A stretch of 5,108 bases of DNA from Bacteroidales bacterium (GTDB lineage Bacteria; Bacteroidota; Bacteroidia; Bacteroidales; PUMT01), in the NCBI GenBank assembly GCA_007132365.1, contig SLOS01000158.1, positions 1-5,108 on the forward strand, in the 5' to 3' direction. Below, piece after piece: positions 1-5,108 of the stretch; position 1 is the first letter of the stretch; each line of letters begins with the position of its first letter. Made by a program: the position numbers and the translations under genes. A model generated the notes under the pieces. It did no database searches. It saw only the letters and a program-made list of their open reading frames with translations, and was not told the DNA's origin.

Positions 1-3000
1 AGGTTGCAACCGTAAGTCCGAATATCACCGTCCACGACATAGGGCTCCAGAAGGCTGCATTATCACCTCCGAAATAGATTTGTGGCCGCAACTCTGTCAT
101 CATTGTAACAAAATTAATATTGAGTCCGATAGCCAGGGGAATCAGTCCCAGAACCGTTGTAATGGCAGTTAGCACTACAGGCCTGAACCGGGTTTCCCCT
201 GCCTGCCGGATAATATCAAGTGATTCGGCAGGATCAAGGAATTTCTTGTCGGGAATATCCAGCTCTGCCTTTTTCCTGTCATGCAGGTAATCGGTATAGT
301 CAATGAGTACTATGGCATTGTTTACCACTACTCCTGCAAGGCTTATGATACCCACGCCTGTCATTATGATCACAAATTCCATATTGAAAAGAGCCAGTCC
401 GAAAAATACACCCGCCGTGCTGAATATAACACTGCCTATAATTATAAATGGTTTGATAACCGAATTGAACTGGGAAACAAGTATCAGTGCAATAAGCGAT
501 ATGGCAATAAGAAGTGCAGTGATCAGGAATGCCATAGACTCTTCCTGCTCCTGCTGTTCTCCGGTAAATGCATATTCATAGCCATCCGGCATTTCATAAC
601 CGCCCAGAAGCTCCCTTATCTCCTGATTTACCCTTGTTGCGTTGTATCCGGGCAACACATTGGAGCTTAAGGTTATGACCCTTTTCATATTGATCCTGTT
701 CACTGAGCCGTATGTTTTGCCGAATTCCGCTGAAGCAACAGAGGAGATGGGTACCTGCATGAGCTGACCGGTACTGGGGCTGCGGAAACTTATGCGCTGG
801 TTCATCAGGCTGGCCAGGTTGTTCCTGTACTCTTTCCCGAGCCTCAGCACTATGGGGAAATCTTCCTCCCCGATTTTAAATCTTGATACCTCATTACCGA
901 ACAATGCAGTCCGCATGGTATTTGCAATAGACCAGGTGGACAAACCGTACCGCCTTGCCCTGTCACGGTCTATGCTCACAATTATTTCCGGATTATCTGT
1001 ATCCAGATCCTTTGAAAGGCCTTCAATACCCTGTATCCCTGAATTTTCAATCATTTGCTGTATATCGTTGGCAAGCGTTATCAGCTGATTAAATTCCCTG
1101 CCGCTTATTTCAAGGTTTATCGCCCGGCCTGAAGGCGGACCGGCCATGTTTTTCTCTATATTGAATTCAACGCCGGGAAAGCTGCCAATCAGTTCATTGC
1201 TTATCTCAGCCATTATATCGTTTGTATTAAGTCCGCCCCTGTTCTCGTATTCGACGAAGGTTACGGTAATGCGTCCCCGGTTTGGCGTATCCCCCCCGGC
1301 AAACTCCATCTCTCCTCCTGAACCCTGTCCAACGGTGGTAAGCACCGATTTCACGATGTGCCTGCCGGGGGCAATAATTTCATTGACCCTCTTCTCAATT
1401 TCAAATATTTTTTTGTCAGTTTCAGTAATATCAGTGCCTATGGGCACCTCGGCTATGATGTTAATGAACTGAGGCTCATTGTCGGGAAAGAAAAGAACAT
1501 TGGGACTCCTTATTGTGAAAAATGCAATGGACAGGATAAGGAATAACAGGGTGCCGCTGACGAAAAACCAGGGGTTTCTTCCTCTGAGAGCAAATGAGAG
1601 TGTTCGGGAATAGAGACGTTCATTGAAAGGCAGCAGTTTTTCCTGGAACCATTTCTGCATGCGGCCAAAAAAGTAGTACCCCAGTATACCGACTATGGCA
1701 ACGAGCAGGAAGATGTTTCCTGCCAGCGTCATGGAAACCGTGTGAAGCAGTATGCCGGTTATTGCCAGGGAGCCTGTTATATAAAGCGGTTTTAAGTTAA
1801 ACTTCCCCGGGTTTTTATTCATTGCCCCGTCAACGCCCTCAATATCGGAATCATGAAAAAAGGTCTCTGAAAACACGGGTATGATAACAAGGGCGACAAA
1901 GAGCGAAGATGACAGAACTATGATCAGGGTAATAGGCATATACTTCATGAATTCACCAACTATGCCTGACCAGAATGCAAGGGGCAGGAATGCGGACAAG
2001 GTAGTTGCCGTGGAGGTGATTATTGGTATGGCGATCTCTCCGATAGCCGTTTTTGCAGCCTCATAGACAGAATAACCCCTCTCCACATAACGGTATATAT
2101 TGTCTACAGCCACAATGGCATTGTCAACCAGAAGTCCCAGGGCCAGGATAAGGGAAAAAAGCACTATCATGTTGATCTGGATGCCAAGTATCCCGAAGAC
2201 CATGAATGACGAGAGCATCGAAAGCGGGATTGCAATTCCTACAAAAAGGGCATTCTTCAGTCCGAGAAAGAAATAAAGCACAAGTATTACCAGTATCACT
2301 GCAAGAATAACACTGTTTTCCAGGTTGCTGAGCTGATTGCGGATCTCCTCCGACTGGTCGTTTGTGATAGTTATGGTAAGGTCTTCGGGCAGATTGCCAT
2401 TTGATTTGGATTCATCCAGAATCCTGAAGATCTTTTCAGTCGCCGACAAAAGGTTCTCTCCCGCTTTTTTCACGACCTGCAGAGAGACTACCGGCTGATC
2501 ATCAAGTCTGGCAAAACTGAGGGGGTCGGCATATGTGTCCTCAACGTAGGCCACATCCCTGAGATGCACTATATTACCCATCTCATGCTTTATTATGATA
2601 TCCTCTATCTGGCGCACATCGGTAAATTCACCGATAGTGCGCACTGCCCATCTTGTGTTGTCTTCAAACAGAACAGAACCACCTGCAATCGAGACATTCT
2701 CCTGTATTATTGCATTTTCAATATCACCGAAGCTGAGCTCGCCGGCATCAAGCTGAATAGGGTTTATGTTGACCTGTATCTCCCTTTCGGGGATACCGGT
2801 GATTTCTACCTTCGATATTTCCGGTATCATTTCTATCTCATCTTCAAGGTAGTCCGCAAACCTCTTCAATTCATCAATACTGAAATCTCCGGAAAGGTTT
2901 ATGTTTATTATGGGAAATTCAGAGAAGTCGATATCAAGCACTATGGGATCTGTGGGAAGATCGGAAGGCAGATCGGGCTTTACCCGGTCCACAGCATCCT

Positions 3001-3364
3001 TTACATCCTGCAGGGCAGATTTGATGTCGACATCTGTCTGAAACTCAACAATGATATCGGAATTGTCCCGGGTAGAGGTGGAGCTCAGTATTTTAATCCC
3101 TGTGATGGTGTTTATCTCATTCTCCAGTGGTCTGGTTATCAGGTTCTCCATATCTATTGGCGGATTGCCCGGGTAGATCGTTTTCACCAAAATGGTTGGG
3201 ATTACCACATCAGGAAACAGCTCCTTGGGGAGGGAGCGGTATGAGAATATTCCGAAGATGGCCAGTATAAAGGTGAGCAGGAATATGGTACTCTTGTTTC
3301 TCAGGGCAATGTTGGTTGGCCTGAATTCCCTTACTTTGCTTTTATCTGATGCTGTATCGTTCAT
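1..3364 (-). CDS. RND efflux transporter permease, AcrB/HAE1-like, 3'-truncated by window edge
   Basis: Inner-membrane pump subunit that would export substrates by ion antiport through the fusion protein and outer-membrane channel of the same operon. The frame is open for 1121 codons from ATG at 3364 to the window edge. An in-frame TAA lies three codons upstream, so the start cannot move outward; no clear Shine-Dalgarno is seen. Layout by residue: TM1 about 25-43; first periplasmic porter/docking loop 45-345; TM2-TM6 about 349-498; a long linker with two extra hydrophobic stretches (about 526-547 and 549-567); TM7 about 600-617; second periplasmic loop 620-940; TM8-TM11 about 944-1082; TM12 starts near 1110 and is cut. 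TM4 carries GLLVDNAIVAVDN (D414, N415) and TM10 carries GVVVNNAIVLIDY (N1015), where AcrB has D407, D408 and K940. R1059 and T1066 match AcrB R971 and T978. Probably only a few dozen residues are missing. The family is certain; the substrate is unknown. Confidence 0.96.
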   Translation of the reverse strand, partial: MNDTASDKSKVREFRPTNIALRNKSTIFLLTFILAIFGIFSYRSLPKELFPDVVIPTILVKTIYPGNPPIDMENLITRPLENEINTITGIKILSSTSTRDNSDIIVEFQTDVDIKSALQDVKDAVDRVKPDLPSDLPTDPIVLDIDFSEFPIININLSGDFSIDELKRFADYLEDEIEMIPEISKVEITGIPEREIQVNINPIQLDAGELSFGDIENAIIQENVSIAGGSVLFEDNTRWAVRTIGEFTDVRQIEDIIIKHEMGNIVHLRDVAYVEDTYADPLSFARLDDQPVVSLQVVKKAGENLLSATEKIFRILDESKSNGNLPEDLTITITNDQSEEIRNQLSNLENSVILAVILVILVLYFFLGLKNALFVGIAIPLSMLSSFMVFGILGIQINMIVLFSLILALGLLVDNAIVAVDNIYRYVERGYSVYEAAKTAIGEIAIPIITSTATTLSAFLPLAFWSGIVGEFMKYMPITLIIVLSSSLFVALVIIPVFSETFFHDSDIEGVDGAMNKNPGKFNLKPLYITGSLAITGILLHTVSMTLAGNIFLLVAIVGILGYYFFGRMQKWFQEKLLPFNERLYSRTLSFALRGRNPWFFVSGTLLFLILSIAFFTIRSPNVLFFPDNEPQFINIIAEVPIGTDITETDKKIFEIEKRVNEIIAPGRHIVKSVLTTVGQGSGGEMEFAGGDTPNRGRITVTFVEYENRGGLNTNDIMAEISNELIGSFPGVEFNIEKNMAGPPSGRAINLEISGREFNQLITLANDIQQMIENSGIQGIEGLSKDLDTDNPEIIVSIDRDRARRYGLSTWSIANTMRTALFGNEVSRFKIGEEDFPIVLRLGKEYRNNLASLMNQRISFRSPSTGQLMQVPISSVASAEFGKTYGSVNRINMKRVITLSSNVLPGYNATRVNQEIRELLGGYEMPDGYEYAFTGEQQEQEESMAFLITALLIAISLIALILVSQFNSVIKPFIIIGSVIFSTAGVFFGLALFNMEFVIIMTGVGIISLAGVVVNNAIVLIDYTDYLHDRKKAELDIPDKKFLDPAESLDIIRQAGETRFRPVVLTAITTVLGLIPLAIGLNINFVTMMTELRPQIYFGGDNAAFWSPMSWTVIFGLTVAT

Positions 3365-3417
3365 TAGTGTTTATTTCTTGCTTGTTTATAAAACCATTTT
3401 TTTATCCGGGTTGCCAT
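3364..3417 (-). CDS. Possible 17-residue leader ORF overlapping the transporter start (speculative)
   Basis: In the 108-base gap between the adaptor and transporter genes an ATG at 3417 opens a short frame encoding MATRIKKWFYKQARNKH. Its TAA stop shares one base with the transporter ATG (TAATG), an arrangement known elsewhere for translational coupling. The peptide is strongly basic, with seven Lys/Arg. There is no clear Shine-Dalgarno site before it, and a frame this short is easily produced by chance in A-rich DNA. I recognise no family. It is listed because of its position only; it may be non-coding. Confidence 0.2.
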   Translation of the reverse strand: MATRIKKWFYKQARNKH

Positions 3418-3472
3418 TTCTATCCGTCTGTAGGTGCTTTAAGGGAGGCTTTGTAGTTCGGGGACCGATTTT

Positions 3473-4633
3473 TCAGTACTGATCCACTGCCAGCGGGGAT
3501 CCTTCGGTAAGCTGGTTATGGCCCTGAACTACCAGCAGATCACCCTCCCTGAGCCCTTTTTCGATCATGGTCCGGCCTTCCCCTTCGGCCCCCCTTTCTA
3601 TGTATGCCTTGTGAGCCTGCCATGTTTGGTTGCCGTTTTGCCTGGCAACATAAACGTAATGACCCTGTATATCCTGTTTAATAAGTATGGATGGTATAAC
3701 GATCACATCTTCTGCGGAAAAAGACCTTATGTTGAAACTGGCAACCATGTTGGGTTTAAACCTTTCTCCGGGATTGTCTATCATAAGCTGCATCCTGAAT
3801 GTTCGGTTTTCCGGGTTGATCACATTGCCCATTCGATGAACAGGCACTCTTTCCTCATAATCCGGCCAGGCAGGGAAGCGCAGAATAACCTTGTCGCCGG
3901 GATCAATTTTGGGCAGATATGTTTCCGAGACATCGGCATTTACATACAAACGGTCCAGATTGATGATCTGCATTACAGCCGCTCCTGGCATAGCGAGCTC
4001 ACCTTCTTTGATAAATATCTCATCAACAACTCCCCGGAAGGGGGCACGCAATATTGCCATGTCGAGCTGCGATTCGAGGGACCTGAGACGGGCCTGGAGG
4101 CTCTCATAGGTATTCCTTGCCTCGAGGTACTGTATCTCGCTTCCTATCTGCTGATCCCAAAGGCTTTTTTGCCTCTCGTAGATGGTTTGTGCCAGTTTAA
4201 TATTGGTTTTCATCTCTTCAATATTATTTTCAATGACTGAGGTGTTCAGCCTGGCCACTACCTGATCGGGGACAACCCGCTGACCCTTGTCCACAATGAT
4301 CGATTTTAACTGTCCGTTTATCTCGGGACTGATTATTGCTTCCTGCACTGCCTCAACAGCACCGTTTATCCTGAAATAGTGGACAAAAGGACCCGGACTT
4401 ATTTCTTTCAGGGTAACCCTTACGCCTGCACGGCTATCTACCTGTTCTCCCATGTCGGATAACTCCTGTTCCAGAAGGGTTATCTTCCTGTTCAGATCGC
4501 TTATCTCTTTCCGGTATTCTGATATGCGGTTACGGATTTCACCCGGGGTATCTTCCTGTTGGTCATGGCATGACTGTATTGTGAATATCATAGGGATGAT
4601 AATCAGGAATAGTGAAAAAAAAGTATTTCGCAT
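3473..4633 (-). CDS. Periplasmic adaptor (membrane-fusion) lipoprotein of RND pump, AcrA/HlyD-like
   Basis: Adaptor that links the inner-membrane RND transporter to the outer-membrane channel across the periplasm. From ATG at 4633 it is 386 residues. Residues 1-21 form a lipoprotein signal peptide (MRN, then a hydrophobic core FFSLFLIIIPMIF) with lipobox IQSC, so C22 should be lipidated and anchor the protein. Residues about 32-60 are a charged heptad-like coiled coil (EIRNRISEYRKEISDLNRKI). The biotinyl-lipoyl halves lie at about 94-130 (SPEINGQLKSIIVDKGQRV) and 195-223 (LRAPFRGVVDEIFIKEGE), flanking an alpha-hairpin at about 131-193 (YERQKSLWDQQIGSEIQYLEA region). The beta-barrel (about 228-305) and membrane-proximal domain follow, ending in TGA. 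An in-frame ATG at 4702 would add 23 polar residues before the signal peptide; I prefer 4633 because it puts the lipobox at the normal distance. Upstream is A-rich (CCAAAAATAAA) without a Shine-Dalgarno site. The gene lies 108 bases before the transporter gene, and the two are probably co-transcribed. Confidence 0.95.
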   Translation of the reverse strand: MRNTFFSLFLIIIPMIFTIQSCHDQQEDTPGEIRNRISEYRKEISDLNRKITLLEQELSDMGEQVDSRAGVRVTLKEISPGPFVHYFRINGAVEAVQEAIISPEINGQLKSIIVDKGQRVVPDQVVARLNTSVIENNIEEMKTNIKLAQTIYERQKSLWDQQIGSEIQYLEARNTYESLQARLRSLESQLDMAILRAPFRGVVDEIFIKEGELAMPGAAVMQIINLDRLYVNADVSETYLPKIDPGDKVILRFPAWPDYEERVPVHRMGNVINPENRTFRMQLMIDNPGERFKPNMVASFNIRSFSAEDVIVIPSILIKQDIQGHYVYVARQNGNQTWQAHKAYIERGAEGEGRTMIEKGLREGDLLVVQGHNQLTEGSPLAVDQY

Positions 4634-4761
4634 TTTATTTTTGGGGTTTAATGAATATGGTTCTTTGTCAACTTTTATCTCTGTATAGCTCCGGATCTTC
4701 ATTTGTACTTTTGTTTATGGTGAGACTTGCGTTACAGGGGTTCATTTCCCTGATTATTTCC

Positions 4762-5108
4762 CTATAGTCCGCGTGCCTTGTCCAGGTTATTTCTGGCAGT
4801 TATGAACTCAAACATTGCATTATAATAGTTTGCCCTGGTGGCGAGCATCTGGTCATTGGCCTGGGTTAACTCCATGCTGCTGGCCATACCTTCCTTGTGC
4901 ATGATTGTTGTCCGTCTTAGTATTCTTTCTGCAAGCTCCATATTTTCTCTTTCGGTTCTGTACTTTTCGATTGCTGTCCTGAGCTGCGACCTTGCTTCAA
5001 TAATCTGCATCCTGAGCGATTCAGACACCTGACTGGTTGCCATTTCCGTCTTGCTCAGTTCCAGCCTTGCCTGCTGTACCCTTGCCGATCGCAGTCCGCT
5101 TGAGAATA
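4762..5108 (-). CDS. TolC/OprM-type outer-membrane efflux protein, C-terminal fragment (5' end outside window)
   Basis: The last 114 residues of an outer-membrane factor, the trimeric channel that gives the pump its exit. The frame stays open through the window edge at 5108 and ends in TAG at 4762-4764. The first visible residues, FSSGLRSARVQQARLELSKT, are the characteristic loop plus long alpha-helix of the second repeat of TolC-family proteins. They lead into a helix rich in Glu, Arg and Ala. The segment RILRRTTIMHKEGMASSMEL followed by TQANDQMLATRANYYNAMFEF matches the usual end of this family: a turn at the helical tip, then a return helix that carries a Tyr/Asn/Ala-rich stretch. The tail after the final helix is short (NNLDKARGL). 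An ATG at 5043 falls mid-helix and is not the real start. It is the first visible gene of the operon, 59 or 128 bases upstream of the adaptor gene depending on that gene's start. Confidence 0.93.
   Translation of the reverse strand, partial: FSSGLRSARVQQARLELSKTEMATSQVSESLRMQIIEARSQLRTAIEKYRTERENMELAERILRRTTIMHKEGMASSMELTQANDQMLATRANYYNAMFEFITARNNLDKARGL

Larger units (their letters stand above)
1..5108 (-). other. Tripartite RND efflux operon (outer-membrane factor, adaptor, transporter), both ends outside window
   Basis: Three genes on the same strand encode the three parts of one envelope-spanning pump, in the order outer-membrane factor, adaptor, transporter. The gaps (4634-4761 or 4703-4761, and 3365-3472) hold no strong hairpin with a following T-run and no clear Bacteroidota-type promoter (TAnnTTTG), so a single transcript from a promoter upstream of 5108 is the simplest reading. 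No regulator gene is visible. One may lie beyond the outer-membrane factor, outside the window. Confidence 0.85.

Noticed and set aside
109..116. TAATTTTG on the minus strand, matching the Bacteroidota -7 promoter pattern TAnnTTTG
   Set aside because: It is made of transporter codons (Asn-Phe-Val) inside the gene, and an eight-base degenerate match is expected by chance.
2564..3244. Plus-strand open frame of 226 codons, and others at 281-670 and 3518-4240
   Set aside because: They lie wholly opposite the well-supported RND and adaptor genes, resemble no family and have low-complexity Tyr/Cys/His-rich composition typical of antisense frames.
3365..3472. Terminator or riboswitch in the gap between adaptor and transporter
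   Set aside because: I found no stable hairpin with a T-run and no recognisable aptamer; the gap is short and A-rich.
4735..4752. Inverted repeat CAGGG / CCCTG in the gap after the outer-membrane factor gene
   Set aside because: The stem is only five base pairs and no T-run follows on the minus strand, so it is not a convincing terminator or operator.
4762..5043. Separate small gene starting at ATG 5043
   Set aside because: The same frame continues upstream without a stop to the window edge and encodes typical TolC-family sequence, so this ATG is internal.

Overview
The window holds most of one tripartite RND (resistance-nodulation-division) efflux operon, and every gene is on the minus strand. 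Read in the direction of transcription (high to low coordinates) it contains the C-terminal end of a TolC/OprM-type outer-membrane factor (5108 to 4762, 5' end outside the window), a complete lipoprotein membrane-fusion protein of the AcrA/HlyD type (4633 to 3473), and an almost complete inner-membrane RND transporter of the AcrB type (3364 to 1, lacking only its last transmembrane helix and C-terminal tail). The transporter has no stop codon inside the window, but it reads open for 1121 codons and fills two thirds of it.

The proteins resemble the Bacteroidota (Bacteroidetes) versions of this pump. The fusion protein has a lipobox followed by a short coiled coil ahead of the biotinyl-lipoyl domain. 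The transporter is well over 1100 residues, against about 1050 for AcrB of Escherichia coli, with the extra length in cytoplasmic or membrane-proximal loops. Starts are preceded by A-rich sequence and not by clear Shine-Dalgarno sites, and ATA and AGG codons are common. I infer a Bacteroidales or Marinilabiliales-like environmental bacterium; order-level placement is a guess.

The gene order (outer-membrane factor, fusion protein, transporter), the shared strand and gaps of about 60-130 and 108 bases with no convincing terminator suggest a single transcript. The three products would form one envelope-spanning pump: the transporter captures substrate in the periplasm or inner leaflet using the ion gradient, the fusion protein bridges the periplasm, and the outer-membrane channel releases the substrate. 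The substrate cannot be read from the sequence.

No RNA gene, mobile element, CRISPR array, long repeat or unknown multi-gene system is visible. The points worth a second look are modest: a non-canonical proton-relay triad (Asp-Asn-Asn instead of Asp-Asp-Lys), two extra hydrophobic segments between TM6 and TM7, and a 17-codon reading frame that ends in a TAATG overlap with the transporter start.
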